Shown: one piece after another, positions 32,879 to 41,860 of the stretch | Layout of the letters: each line of letters opens with the position of its first letter | How positions within the stretch are numbered: position 1 is the stretch's first letter | NCBI RefSeq assembly: GCF_016735585.2 | Contig: NZ_JAERSE020000005.1 | Span: forward strand, 62,001 to 126,000 | Length of the DNA stretch: 64,000 nucleotides | Origin: Chryseobacterium tagetis | Lineage (GTDB): Bacteria; Bacteroidota; Bacteroidia; Flavobacteriales; Weeksellaceae | Reading direction: 5' to 3' | Translations under genes and position numbers: made by a program | The notes under the pieces: model-generated | The model's input: the letters and a program-made list of their open reading frames with translations, nothing else | Database searches by the model: none | Told to the model about the DNA's origin: nothing

Positions 32879-35800
32879 TTAATGAGCCGGACTTAAAAGT
32901 TCTTGCTCCAGTTTTTGTCTTTGAAGTCTTTTCTTTTTTCTGCTCGGCATTTTTTCGTGCAGGTATTGGAAAATCACAAACATTACAGGAATAATGAAAA
33001 TCCCGAATACAACCCCTGTAAACATCCCACCAACAGTACTGATACCGATAGAATGGTTACCTTTTGCAGCCGCACCCTGTGACCAAACCAATGGTAACAT
33101 TCCCACGATGAAGGCAAATGAAGTCATCAGAATCGGTCTTAAACGTAATCTTGATGCCTGTAGTGCTGCTTCAAGTAAAGTTCTTCCCGCATTTCTTCTC
33201 TGAACGGCAAATTCTACAATCAGAATCGCGTTTTTGGCGAGTAATCCGACGAGCATAATTAAACCAACCTGAACGTAAATATTATTATCAATTCCAGCTA
33301 ATCCTGTGAAAGCAAATACTCCGAAAATCCCAGTAGGAATCGTTAAAATAACCGCAAACGGAAGAATATAACTTTCGTATTGCGCTGCCAATAAGAAATA
33401 CACAAACAAGATACTCAGTGCAAAGATGAATGTGGTCTGTCCGCTTGTTTTGATTTCCTCACGGGTAATTCCTGTCCATTCATATCCGAAACCTCTTGGC
33501 AATGATTTCTGAGCCGTTTCTTCTACCGCTTTGATCGCATCTCCGGTACTGTAACCAGGTTTTGGTGTTCCGTTGATCGTAACAGCGTTGAACAAGTTGT
33601 TTCTTGTCACTGTTTCAGGTCCGAAAGTTCTTTTTAAAGTAACTAATGTTTTCACTGGCACCATTTCGCCGGATTTATTTTTAACATAAATTCCTTCCAG
33701 AGAATTTGCATCCGTACGATAAGGAATATCTGCCTGAGCCATTACTCTGTAATATTTTCCGAATCTGTTGAAATCTGAAACGAAACTACTTCCATAATAG
33801 ATCTGCATGGTCTGCATTAATTCTGTGATAGAAACCCCAAGCTGATTGGCTTTGTCTGAATCTACATCAATTGTATATTGTGGGTTTCCGGCTGCATAGG
33901 TTGTAAAGGCAAATGCAATTTCCGGACGCTTCATCAGTTCTCCAATAAATGCCTGAGTGGTAGTTCCCAATTGCTCAAAAGATCCGTTGGTTTTATCCTG
34001 AAGCATAAATTCAAAACCGGAAACGTTACCAAATCCCTGTACAGTAGGGAAGTTGAAGAAAAAGGCATTGGCATCTTTTACCTGAGCAACTTTTCCTGTT
34101 AATCCTGCTGCAATCTGATCCGGATCGGTTATTTCACCACGTTTGTCATAGTCTTTCAATTTAATGAAACCTGCTGCATACGGAGAAGCATTGGAATTAC
34201 TGATGAAGTTCATTCCATCGGCTACCCAAAGGTGATTTTTTGCTTTTTCCCCATTGATGATTTTATCAATCTGCTCTGTTGCTCTGTGTGTTCTGTCTAA
34301 TGAACTTCCCGGAGGCGTATTCACTGCATACAAAACGAAACCTTGATCTTCAGTCGGAATAAATCCTGACGGAGCTTTATTGATTAAGAAAACACTACTT
34401 GCAATTAAAAGTGCTAAACCTCCGATGGCAACCCATTTGTTTTTAATTAAAAATTTTAAACTGTAAATGTATTTTCTTGTCATCTTGTTGAAGCTCGCAT
34501 TGAATGCGTTGAAGAATCTTGCTCCAAAACCAGTCTTTTTACCATGTTCTCCATGCTGACCTTGAGGATCATTTAAAAGCATTGCACATAAAGCCGGACT
34601 TAACGTTAATGCATTAATCGCGGAAATCATGATTGCAATTGCCAGTGTAAAGGCAAACTGTCTGTAGAAAACTCCCGCAGGACCCTGCATAAAGCCAACC
34701 GGAATAAATACGGCACACATGACCAATGTAATAGAAATGATCGCACCGGAAATTTCACTCATCGAGCTCATGGTAGCATGCTCTACAGGCATTCCTGTAT
34801 GTTCCATCTTGGAGTGAACGGCTTCTACCACAACGATGGCATCATCTACAACAATACCAATGGCGAGTACCAATGCAAACAAAGTCAACATATTAATACT
34901 GAACCCAAATAGCTGAAGGAAGAAGAAGGTACCGATAATCGCTACCGGAACGGCAATCGCAGGAATTAAAGTAGATCTGAAATCCTGAAGGAAAATATAC
35001 ACTACAATAAATACCAAGATAAAGGCAATCACTAAAGTTTCAACCACCTGATGAATAGATGCATCCAGGAAATCTTTTGAATTGTACATGATGATCGGTT
35101 CAACTCCTTTTGGAAGAGTCGTTTTCATCTGTTCAACCTGTTTTTCAATTTCAGTTAAGATTTCATTAGCGTTTGATCCTGCAGTTTGAAGGATCGCAAA
35201 TCCCGCAACAGGTTTACCATCCACTCTGTTAGCAGCTGTGTACGTATAAGAACCGAATTCTACTCTTGCCACATCTTTCAGTCTTAGGAAAGAACCGTCG
35301 CTGTTTGCTTTGATGGCAATGTTTTCGTAGTCCTCGTTCTTGTTTAATTTCCCTTTATACTTTAAGATATATTCATAAGTTTCCTTACTTCCCTGTCCCA
35401 AACGGCCGGGAGCGGCTTCCAGGTTATGATCTTTCACGGCATTCAAAACTTCCTGTGGAGAAAGTCCGTTTGCTGCTAATCTATCTGGTTTCAGCCAAAG
35501 TCTCATTGAGTAATCTCTTGTTCCGAAAACCTGCGCCTGAGCAACACCCGGAATACGCTGGATCTGTGGAATTACGTTGATTTTCAGATAATTTTGCAGG
35601 AAAAGTTCATCATATTGTTTTGGGTCATCACTTGATAATCCCATGAACATAATCATACTGTTCTGAACTTTCTGCGTGGAAATTCCCGCCTGCACAACTT
35701 CCTGAGGAAGCTGGCTCATGGCTTTGGATACACGGTTCTGAACATTTACCGCTGCATTATCCGCATCTGAACCCTGTTTGAAAAATACAGTCAGAGACAT

Positions 35801-36061
35801 GGTTCCGTCGTTACTCGAATTTGAGGTCATATACGTCATGTTCTCAACTCCGTTTACCGCTTCCTCGATAGGCGTTGCAACCGAACGGGCTACAACTTCC
35901 GCATTCGCCCCCGGATAAAAAGCCGTTACCTGAACGCTCGGTGGAGCAATATCCGGAAAGAGGGCAATCGGTAAATTAAAGAGGGACAGCGCTCCCAATA
36001 ATAAGAGTATTATGGAGATGACCGTTGAAAGTACCGGTCTTTCTATAAATTGTTTTAACAT
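32879..36061 (-). CDS. RND (HAE1, AcrB/MexB type) efflux pump
   Basis: 1060 residues, full length. N-terminal MLKQFIERPVLSTVISIILLLLG (TM1); DIAPPSVQVTAFYPGANAEVVA; TM4 GIVVDDAIVVVEAVHSKME with the paired Asp proton relay (~405); second large periplasmic loop from ~560; C-terminal TM bundle with GLLAKNAILIVEFA and RLRPILMTSFAFIVGMLPL. Inner-membrane drug/proton antiporter of a tripartite pump. Starts 41 bp after the fusion-protein gene. Substrates cannot be told from sequence. Confidence 0.97.
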   Translation of the reverse strand: MLKQFIERPVLSTVISIILLLLGALSLFNLPIALFPDIAPPSVQVTAFYPGANAEVVARSVATPIEEAVNGVENMTYMTSNSSNDGTMSLTVFFKQGSDADNAAVNVQNRVSKAMSQLPQEVVQAGISTQKVQNSMIMFMGLSSDDPKQYDELFLQNYLKINVIPQIQRIPGVAQAQVFGTRDYSMRLWLKPDRLAANGLSPQEVLNAVKDHNLEAAPGRLGQGSKETYEYILKYKGKLNKNEDYENIAIKANSDGSFLRLKDVARVEFGSYTYTAANRVDGKPVAGFAILQTAGSNANEILTEIEKQVEQMKTTLPKGVEPIIMYNSKDFLDASIHQVVETLVIAFILVFIVVYIFLQDFRSTLIPAIAVPVAIIGTFFFLQLFGFSINMLTLFALVLAIGIVVDDAIVVVEAVHSKMEHTGMPVEHATMSSMSEISGAIISITLVMCAVFIPVGFMQGPAGVFYRQFAFTLAIAIMISAINALTLSPALCAMLLNDPQGQHGEHGKKTGFGARFFNAFNASFNKMTRKYIYSLKFLIKNKWVAIGGLALLIASSVFLINKAPSGFIPTEDQGFVLYAVNTPPGSSLDRTHRATEQIDKIINGEKAKNHLWVADGMNFISNSNASPYAAGFIKLKDYDKRGEITDPDQIAAGLTGKVAQVKDANAFFFNFPTVQGFGNVSGFEFMLQDKTNGSFEQLGTTTQAFIGELMKRPEIAFAFTTYAAGNPQYTIDVDSDKANQLGVSITELMQTMQIYYGSSFVSDFNRFGKYYRVMAQADIPYRTDANSLEGIYVKNKSGEMVPVKTLVTLKRTFGPETVTRNNLFNAVTINGTPKPGYSTGDAIKAVEETAQKSLPRGFGYEWTGITREEIKTSGQTTFIFALSILFVYFLLAAQYESYILPFAVILTIPTGIFGVFAFTGLAGIDNNIYVQVGLIMLVGLLAKNAILIVEFAVQRRNAGRTLLEAALQASRLRLRPILMTSFAFIVGMLPLVWSQGAAAKGNHSIGISTVGGMFTGVVFGIFIIPVMFVIFQYLHEKMPSRKKKRLQRQKLEQELLSPAH

Positions 36062-36102
36062 AAGAAGTTTATTTTTTTAAGTCTTCTGTATTCTGAAAAG
36101 AA

Positions 36103-37263
36103 TTACAAAGGTTTTGCTTTCAGTAAGCTGTCAGAAGAAATAGCTTTTGGTTTGATGGAAGCACCATCTTTTAAGCTGCCCAATCCTGTGAATACGATTT
36201 TTTCTCCAGGTTGCAGTCCTTCAGAAATAAAGTAATAGCTATCAGTTTTTCCTGAGATTTTAATGGGTTTGCTGGTTACTTTTTGATCTTTTCCAACGAT
36301 ATAGACATACGTTTTATCCTGTATTTCAAAAGTAGCTTCCTGTGGAATAACCACTGCATTTGACATAAGTTGCGGCATACGAACACGCCCTGTATTTCCT
36401 GTTCTCAATGCTCCGTTTGCATTTGGGAAAACGGCACGAACGCTGATTGCTCCTGTAGTTTTATCAAACTGTCCGTCAACAATACTCATTTTTCCTTTTT
36501 GTGGATAAATGCTGTTGTCTGCAATCACCAAATCAACCATTGGCATATTTTTTAGTTTTTGGTCTAAAGTGGCTCCTTCATATTTATTTTGGAAAGCAAT
36601 AAAATCAAGTTCACTTAAAGAGAAATAGGCATAGATCTCACTGATGTCAGATAATAAAGTCAATGGACTCGCATCTGTTCTTGAAATAAGACTTCCTTTT
36701 TTGTAAGGAATTCTTCCGATGTATCCGCTTACCGGTGCTGTGATGGTTGTGAATCCAACATTGATTTTTGCACTGCCTACTGAAGCTTTTGCCTGTGAAG
36801 CGGCTGCAACAGCAGCTGCGTAATTGGCTTTTGCGGTTCTCAGCTGTACATCCGAAACTACTTTTGCCGCAACAAGAGGTTCCAGTCTGTCAACTTCTAC
36901 TTTTGCTTTTTGGATGTTGGCATTGGCAGCCTGTAAATTGGCACTTGCCATATTCATTTGCTCTCCGTATGCTCTTGAATCTATTTTAAATAAAGGTTGT
37001 CCGGCTCTCACATAAGCGCCTTCTTCCACATAAATTTTATCTAAATAACCGTCCACCTGCGATCTGATTTCCACGTTGTTTTTTCCTTCCAAAGCGGTTG
37101 GAAATTCCTGATATGTAGTAGCTGGAGACGTAATTACGGTATAAACAGGCAGTTCTGGAGCTGGAGGAGCCATATTTGATCCTTCAGCAGCTTTTGTGCA
37201 GTTTTGTAAAAGGATAATACTTGATATAAGTACAATGAACCTTATTTTTCCAGGTATTTTCAT
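36103..37263 (-). CDS. RND efflux membrane fusion protein (AcrA/MexA type)
   Basis: 386 residues. Lipobox SIILLQNC (Cys ~22). Lipoyl-like halves EIRSQVDGYLDKIYVEEGAYV and VGFTTITAPVSGYIGRI flank a helical hairpin (NLQAANANIQKAKVEVDRLEP..VVSDVQLRTAKANYAAA). Links the RND pump to the outer-membrane factor in the periplasm. First pump gene of the operon; the 474-bp region before it holds four TetR-type operator sites. Confidence 0.95.
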   Translation of the reverse strand: MKIPGKIRFIVLISSIILLQNCTKAAEGSNMAPPAPELPVYTVITSPATTYQEFPTALEGKNNVEIRSQVDGYLDKIYVEEGAYVRAGQPLFKIDSRAYGEQMNMASANLQAANANIQKAKVEVDRLEPLVAAKVVSDVQLRTAKANYAAAVAAASQAKASVGSAKINVGFTTITAPVSGYIGRIPYKKGSLISRTDASPLTLLSDISEIYAYFSLSELDFIAFQNKYEGATLDQKLKNMPMVDLVIADNSIYPQKGKMSIVDGQFDKTTGAISVRAVFPNANGALRTGNTGRVRMPQLMSNAVVIPQEATFEIQDKTYVYIVGKDQKVTSKPIKISGKTDSYYFISEGLQPGEKIVFTGLGSLKDGASIKPKAISSDSLLKAKPL

Positions 37264-37335
37264 TTTGAGTTTAAATTTTTAATGAAGTGTTAAATTAAAT
37301 AATGTTGTTTTTAAATTGAATTCTGTTATATTTCC

Positions 37336-37717
37336 TAACAGTGTTAATGATTTGTTCAAAAAAAATTTCAGAATTCTTAATCTGGCTTAAATTGTTGTTT
37401 ACATGATTACAATTTTAAATGTTTTTGGTTTGGATGTTTTTGCGTGTTATTTTTCTGAACAGTGTTAATGATAAGGAAATAAAATCGCAAGAATTAAGGT
37501 GAAAAAATCATATTTCATAATAGAAAATTGTTTTTAATGTTGATGTAAGTATAAGTAAGATGAGGTGTCTAAATTGTGTTATTTTTACTAACAGTGTTAA
37601 TTATTGAGATAAAAAAAATTGCTTGTCAATAATTAGTTTTAAAATTTTACATTTCTTTTAATTCGTTTTTAATGAATGGTTTAAATTAATTAAGTGTTAA
37701 TAATCCTAACGGTGTTA
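37336..37717. promoter_or_regulatory. Array of four TetR-type operators before the efflux genes
   Basis: Four copies of a palindrome around TAACAGTGTTA: 37336-37346 (TAACAGTGTTA), 37457-37467 (GAACAGTGTTA), 37588-37599 (CTAACAGTGTTA) and 37707-37717 (TAACGGTGTTA), spaced 121, 131 and 119 bp. Each is preceded at ~8-12 bp by a GTGTTA-like half word and followed by AAT, so the repeated unit is larger than the palindrome. The first and last are also followed by GTTCAAAAAAAATTT. This fills the 474-bp gap between tetR and the fusion-protein gene; no gene lies in it. Confidence 0.8.
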
Positions 37718-37737
37718 ATTTTTAGTTCAAAAAAAAT

Positions 37738-38334
37738 TTACAAAGACTTAATGAAAGCAGAAACTGTTTCATCCAAAGTCGTCTTGTTCATCGTAGAAGG
37801 AATATCGTCGTTACGCATCATCATAATAGAGATCAATCCGTGTACCGCTGAAAACAGCGCATGAGACATATGACAGGCATTGTCAGGATTTGATCCGCTT
37901 TTTTTAATAATTTCATACGTGCAATCGTAAAGCATATCCTGAAAAGATGAAAATTCTTCTTTCATCATTCCTTTTCCGCTACATTGCATTCCCAATCCGA
38001 ACATCAATTGATAATACTCTTTGTTTTTAAATGCAAATTTCCAATAGGCATCTACAATAGCTTTCAATTGTTCATCCGGAGCGTCGTGTTCTCTCTGGGC
38101 TTTTAACAATTCTATGTGCAAACAATTGAAACCATTCAACGAGATCTCGTATAAAATAGCTTCTTTGTTTTCAAAATAATCATAAACTACCGGTGCACTA
38201 TATTCAATGGCATCGGCAATTTTTCTCATGGAAAGTGAAGCCCACCCTTCGGTTTTTGCTAAAGAGAAAGCCGCATCCAAAATATTGGTACGTATATTTT
38301 CTTTTTCTCTTTGTCGACGTTCATGTAGACCCAT
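37738..38334 (-). CDS. TetR/AcrR-family repressor of the efflux operon
   Basis: 198 residues. N-terminal helix-turn-helix: RTNILDAAFSLAKTEGWASL, SMRKIADAIEYSAPVVYDYF, ENKEAILYEIS (residues ~14-66). The C-terminal half is a helical ligand-binding domain (TetR_C type, with MMKEEFSSFQDMLYDCTYEI). It precedes the pump genes in the same direction, and the same 13-bp palindrome occurs both in its own upstream region and four times before the fusion-protein gene. This makes autoregulation and repression of the pump very likely. The inducer is unknown. Confidence 0.93.
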   Translation of the reverse strand: MGLHERRQREKENIRTNILDAAFSLAKTEGWASLSMRKIADAIEYSAPVVYDYFENKEAILYEISLNGFNCLHIELLKAQREHDAPDEQLKAIVDAYWKFAFKNKEYYQLMFGLGMQCSGKGMMKEEFSSFQDMLYDCTYEIIKKSGSNPDNACHMSHALFSAVHGLISIMMMRNDDIPSTMNKTTLDETVSAFIKSL

Positions 38335-38346
38335 GATTTTTTATTA

Positions 38347-38359
38347 CTAACAGTGTTAG
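38347..38359. promoter_or_regulatory. TetR operator upstream of tetR
   Basis: CTAACAGTGTTAG, a perfect 13-bp palindrome 12 bp before the tetR ATG; the best copy of the site repeated at 37336-37717. Confidence 0.8.
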
Positions 38360-38444
38360 CAAAACTACAAACTTTTGATCATAACTTCCAAACAAATTTT
38401 AAAGTTTAACTTTTAAAGCAAGGTTTTTGAGAGCTAGTGTAGTT

Positions 38445-38589
38445 GGACTGGATGTCGTAAGAATGGGAGCTGAAAGTAGTTTTAAGTTGTCAATTGTTGA
38501 AATTATTGTAAAAATAAATGAAGTTTATAGCCAGGCTCAATTAAATGATAAATGTATAACTTCCATCTTCCTGCTTTACGCTTGCTTAC
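38445..38589. repeat. Degenerate purine/pyrimidine palindromic repeat
   Basis: Purine-biased GGACTGGATG..GAATGGGAGCTGAAAG (38445-38476) and pyrimidine-biased AACTTCCATCTTCCTGCTTT.. (38558-38589) arms with a ~80-nt spacer, in the 303-bp divergent gap between tetR and the redoxin gene. Similar to 29751-29838. Confidence 0.4.
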
Positions 38590-38611
38590 TTATATAATCA
38601 AAGAAAATCTA

Positions 38612-38619
38612 TATCTTTG
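38612..38619 (+). promoter_or_regulatory. -7 element of the redoxin gene
   Basis: TATCTTTG (TAnnTTTG) 18 bp before the ATG at 38638; the nearest upstream TTG is 27 bp away, longer than usual. Confidence 0.45.
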
Positions 38620-38637
38620 TGATCAAATAAAAAAGTT

Positions 38638-39192
38638 ATGAATACTCCCTCAAATATGATTGATTTGGGTACAAAAGCACCGTTTTTTGAGCTTCCGAAC
38701 CCGTCAAAAACTAACGAAATTCAGTCATTGGATGATCTGAAAGGAGAAAATGGTACGTTGGTGATCTTCATGTGCAACCATTGTCCGTTCGTTCTTCATG
38801 TGATTGATAAACTGAACGAATTGTATGAAGATTATAATGAAAGAGGGATTGAGTTTATTGCTATCAACTCGAATAATGTAGAGAAATATCCTGATGATGC
38901 TCCGGAAAAAATGATCGAATTCCAGATTGAAAGAAAATTTGATTTTCCTTATTTATATGATGAGAGCCAGGCAATCGCAAAAGCATATAATGCAGCATGT
39001 ACACCAGATTTCTTTTTCTTTGATGAAAAGCTGGATCTTGTCTACAGAGGGCAGATGGATGATTCAAGACCGGGAAATAATAAAGATGTAACAGGAGAAG
39101 ATTTAATTATTGCTTTTGAAAATCTTTTGTTGGGTGAACCACAGGAAGAAATTCAAAGACCGAGTATGGGATGTAATATTAAATGGAAGTAA
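38638..39192 (+). CDS. Thioredoxin-family (AhpC/TSA-like) protein
   Basis: 184 residues, cytoplasmic. Redoxin fold: MIDLGTKAPFFELPNPSKTN, then LVIFMCNHCPFVLHVIDKLN with a CNHC active site (~45-48), EFIAINSNNVEKYPDDAPE, and the cis-Pro stretch AACTPDFFFFDEKLDLVYRG. The family is common in Bacteroidota and annotated only as thioredoxin-like; a peroxide- or thiol-related role is likely. Monocistronic with its own -7 element and terminator. Confidence 0.88.
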   Translation: MNTPSNMIDLGTKAPFFELPNPSKTNEIQSLDDLKGENGTLVIFMCNHCPFVLHVIDKLNELYEDYNERGIEFIAINSNNVEKYPDDAPEKMIEFQIERKFDFPYLYDESQAIAKAYNAACTPDFFFFDEKLDLVYRGQMDDSRPGNNKDVTGEDLIIAFENLLLGEPQEEIQRPSMGCNIKWK

Positions 39193-39214
39193 GATGAGTA
39201 AATCATTATAAAAT

Positions 39215-39240
39215 AAAAGCCGTCATTATTGACGGCTTTT
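39215..39240. terminator. Bidirectional terminator
   Basis: Perfect 10-bp stem AAAAGCCGTC / GACGGCTTTT with loop ATTATT, between the convergent redoxin and MBL genes. Confidence 0.9.
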
Positions 39241-39243
39241 TAA

Positions 39244-39882
39244 TTATTTAAGGAAAGGATTATGCTGTTTTTCAAATCCGATGGTGGTAGAATTTCCATG
39301 TCCGGAAAAAACTTGAGTTTCATCATCAAGGATAAAAAGCTTGGTTTTGATCCCATCTATTAATTGCTCGTAGTTTCCTTTGTATAGATCTGTTCTTCCT
39401 ATACTTCCTTCAAAAAGAACATCGCCGGAGATCATGAACTTTCGCTCATCATTATGATAGACTACACTTCCAGGAGAATGTCCCGGAACATGGTAGATTT
39501 TAAATTTCTCTCCGTCAAGATCAAGTTCGTCACCTTCATTTACATAGGTAGTTTCCACGGCAACCGGAGGTACCTGAAATCCAAATCTTGCGCCACTTGC
39601 CGAAAGCATATCTAAAACTTCCTGATCGTCTTTGTGTAAAATAACAGGAACCTTATAAGTATCAAAAGCCCATTGTAGTCCTAAAACATGATCTATATGA
39701 GCGTGTGTTAAAAGAATTTTCTGAATATTTAATTTATTTTCAGTGATAAAATTGCTGATCACATGGGTTTCCTGCTCATTCATGTTTCCCGGATCAATAA
39801 TCCATGCATTTTTACTGTCGTTGTAAAGGATATACGTATTTTCACTTGCAAAATTGAACACGAATCTCTGAATATGAAGCAT
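39244..39882 (-). CDS. MBL-fold metallo-hydrolase (glyoxalase II-like)
   Basis: 212 residues from the ATG at 39882 (MLHIQRFVFNFASENTYILY); 45 further in-frame codons upstream overlap the divergent neighbour and are not homologous. Metal motif LTHAHIDHVLGLQWAF (HxHxDH), later VPGHSPGSVVYH and DVLFEGSIGRTDLYKGN, and a final FSGHGNSTTIGFEK. The pattern matches YcbL/glyoxalase II-type thioester hydrolases with a binuclear metal site. Substrate not determined. Confidence 0.92.
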   Translation of the reverse strand: MLHIQRFVFNFASENTYILYNDSKNAWIIDPGNMNEQETHVISNFITENKLNIQKILLTHAHIDHVLGLQWAFDTYKVPVILHKDDQEVLDMLSASGARFGFQVPPVAVETTYVNEGDELDLDGEKFKIYHVPGHSPGSVVYHNDERKFMISGDVLFEGSIGRTDLYKGNYEQLIDGIKTKLFILDDETQVFSGHGNSTTIGFEKQHNPFLK

Positions 39883-39949
39883 AATTGAATTTTTTTTCAA
39901 AAATACGATATTATGGAGAAAGTGTGTATTTTTCGTTATCTTCGTTATA

Positions 39950-41158
39950 ATGAAAACTTTGCAATTATTTTTATTTTCTCTTGGGGGACTGGTGTTTGGA
40001 CAAAATATCCAGAGCATTCAGCTTTTTAATCCTCAAACCAACGATGAGACGCCGGTAATCAAAATGAATGAAACTTTGGTTTTAAGTTTTGATGATCTTA
40101 CCAACAGGAACGAAATCTACAGATATACCATTAAACATTATGACCGAAACTGGGAAGATGATAATCTTTTCTTTACTGAATTTGCTAATGGAAGTTTGAA
40201 TGGGCTTTTAGATAATTTTCAATATTCATTTAATACGTTACAAGCGTATACTCATTACAAGCTTGTTTTTCCAAATGATAAGATACAGCCTAAAATCTCC
40301 GGTAATTTTGAATTGATCGTTTACAAAGATTCTGCTGAAAAGCCTCTTCTAAAAAAAAGGTTTTATGTGGTGGAAGATAATGTCAGTGTCGCTTTGGATA
40401 TTTCAAGATTTGCTGACAAAAATCCGAATCTCAACCAGAGAGTGGAAGTGCAGGTGCTTCCGAAAGGAGGGGATATCACATCAAATGTCAACTCTATGAC
40501 TCTGAATGTAATGCAGAATAATAATCCTAATATGGTCATCAAGAGTTTAAAACCGAGTATTACTTTAGGAAATAAACTGCTTTTTCAACAGCTGAATCTT
40601 GCTTTTCCGGGAAATAACGAATTCTATTATTTTGATAATAAGAGTATGAATATAGCGGCCGATATGGTTCGTGCAACAGAGGTTAAAGACGGAGTGAATA
40701 ATACGTATCTTCATCCGGTTTGGGCTTATCCTTTAAATTATCAGTATCAGCCTGATGTAAATGGAGCTTGGTATTACAGAAGGAGCGATTTAGGAATTGA
40801 AAGAGATGCGGAAAGAGAAGCTGATTATTCTTGGGTATATTTTTCAATAGAATCAGATCCTATGGATAAGGAGTTGTATGTTTTGGGAGGGTTCAATAAT
40901 TTTAATCCGTCTAAAGAATATCAGATGCAATATGATGAGACTTCTAAAAAATATGTAGCGAAAATATATCTGAAACAAGGTTTTTATAATTATATCCTGG
41001 CAACGAAAGATGCAAATGGAGTGGTAAATTTAGGAGAAATTAACGGAAACTTCTGGCAGACCGAAAACCTTTATCAGGGCTTTTTGTATTATGCTCCTTT
41101 TGGGAGAAATTATGATGGTTTGATGGGGTATGGTGAATTTAGGACACCAGTAAGATAG
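39950..41158 (+). CDS. T9SS plug-type protein (DUF5103)
   Basis: 402 residues with signal peptide MKTLQLFLFSLGGLVFGQ. The N-terminal half begins NIQSIQLFNPQTNDETPVIK and includes YRYTIKHYDRNWEDDNLFFTEF in two pieces, characteristic of the DUF5103 family named type IX secretion system plug protein. In F. johnsoniae Plug binds the SprA translocon and closes its channel; the periplasmic location here is inferred from the family. A C-terminal domain with LYVLGGFNNFNPSKEYQM resembles a carbohydrate-binding-like/E-set module. Divergent from the MBL gene; monocistronic. Confidence 0.85.
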   Translation: MKTLQLFLFSLGGLVFGQNIQSIQLFNPQTNDETPVIKMNETLVLSFDDLTNRNEIYRYTIKHYDRNWEDDNLFFTEFANGSLNGLLDNFQYSFNTLQAYTHYKLVFPNDKIQPKISGNFELIVYKDSAEKPLLKKRFYVVEDNVSVALDISRFADKNPNLNQRVEVQVLPKGGDITSNVNSMTLNVMQNNNPNMVIKSLKPSITLGNKLLFQQLNLAFPGNNEFYYFDNKSMNIAADMVRATEVKDGVNNTYLHPVWAYPLNYQYQPDVNGAWYYRRSDLGIERDAEREADYSWVYFSIESDPMDKELYVLGGFNNFNPSKEYQMQYDETSKKYVAKIYLKQGFYNYILATKDANGVVNLGEINGNFWQTENLYQGFLYYAPFGRNYDGLMGYGEFRTPVR

Positions 41159-41184
41159 TCAAAAGATACATAGTTTTAAAATAA

Positions 41185-41214
41185 AAACCCTTATAGAAAT
41201 TTCTGTAAGGGTTT
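41185..41214 (+). terminator. Rho-independent terminator
   Basis: Stem AAACCCTTA / TAAGGGTTT (41185-41193, 41206-41214) with a 12-nt loop, 27 bp after the plug gene; the A-run on the left also suits the leftward toxin gene. Confidence 0.8.
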
Positions 41215-41244
41215 ACATATAATAATAGCTTAGGAATTCCTTTT

Positions 41245-41505
41245 TCAGACTTTGAAAATAGCCGTTACCAATAAATTTTCGTTATCCTCAAATATGTAAT
41301 GAATATTTACAGGGAAATTTTGCATGGTATTGACGGTAACTTCCTTATATTTTGTTTCATGGTTTTTGTTGTGGTGTAGGATTTCGCCGATTGATACTTT
41401 TAAATCTTCGAGAAAATCTATTCCTTTATTTTTTTTTTCCGCATTAAATACCCGCATAAGAAGCCTTATGTCGTTTTTGGCAATGGAAGACAGGAGAACG
41501 TTCAT
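41245..41505 (-). CDS. ParE/RelE-like toxin
   Basis: 86 residues: MNVLLSSIAKNDIRLLMRVF..., an internal helix pair, then VNIHYIFEDNENLLVTAIF, which matches the ParE/RelE pattern of an N-terminal IAKNDI helix and a C-terminal beta-hairpin ending in a hydrophobic Phe-Lys-Val. Type II toxins of this fold act on gyrase or ribosome-bound mRNA. It begins 1 bp after the upstream small gene, the usual antitoxin-toxin arrangement. The assignment rests on size, pattern and pairing. Confidence 0.72.
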   Translation of the reverse strand: MNVLLSSIAKNDIRLLMRVFNAEKKNKGIDFLEDLKVSIGEILHHNKNHETKYKEVTVNTMQNFPVNIHYIFEDNENLLVTAIFKV

Positions 41506-41506
41506 T

Positions 41507-41737
41507 TTATGCGCAATTCTTTTTCAGCTCGGAAATATTTTCGTAAAAATCTAGTTTTGTTGTTGGATTCTCATTGTGAAACTGAATTCTGTACAAAACT
41601 TCATCCAGGTGAAATTGAGAAATCGCAGGTTTGTTGTTTACTTCAAAACTTTCTACCATTTTAGCAAATGCTTCTAGAGTTTCCGGGCTGAAGTTTTCGA
41701 TCTTTGCTTTTAAAATTTCGGCAGTTGCATTCATCAT
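41507..41737 (-). CDS. Putative antitoxin of the ParE-like pair
   Basis: 76 residues, acidic and helical (AEILKAKIENFSPETLEAFA, MVESFEVNN, ISQFHLDEVLYRIQFHNENP, FYENISELKKNCA). No DNA-binding motif that I recognise; such small helical partners (addiction-module component type) occur with ParE-like toxins in Bacteroidota. Its stop is 1 bp before the toxin start. A 30-bp perfect palindrome lies ~95 bp upstream and could be its operator. Confidence 0.65.
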   Translation of the reverse strand: MMNATAEILKAKIENFSPETLEAFAKMVESFEVNNKPAISQFHLDEVLYRIQFHNENPTTKLDFYENISELKKNCA

Positions 41738-41830
41738 TTTAAAATTTTAAGGTTGGTGATGTTATTTTGATGGGGTAAAGGTATGAAAAATATTTAAATT
41801 TTACATTTTTATTTAAAAATAATAGGGGTG

Positions 41831-41860
41831 TTTCAAAATAAAATATATTTTATTTTGAAA
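41831..41860. promoter_or_regulatory. 30-bp perfect palindrome upstream of the antitoxin gene
   Basis: TTTCAAAATAAAATA followed by its exact reverse complement. It is flanked by near-direct repeats TAGGGGTGTT (41823) and TAGGGGGTGTT (41875). Position ~95 bp upstream of the putative antitoxin start and 55 bp past the hemH terminator fits an operator, though an AT-rich hairpin is also possible. Confidence 0.5.

Noticed and set aside
37336..37717. Regularly spaced repeats that could be taken for a CRISPR array
   Set aside because: The repeats are 11-13 bp palindromes with ~110-bp spacers, related sequence also lies outside the palindrome, and no cas gene is near; a TetR operator array explains them.
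39883..40017. Extended N-terminus for the MBL hydrolase
   Set aside because: It overlaps the start of the divergent T9SS plug gene and has no family match; ATG 39882 is consistent with the family.
40498..40516. Match of 16 bases (TCTGAATGTAATGCAG) to the MITE-like element
   Set aside because: It lies in the middle of the T9SS plug coding sequence (encoding LNVMQ), with no further similarity on either side; chance.
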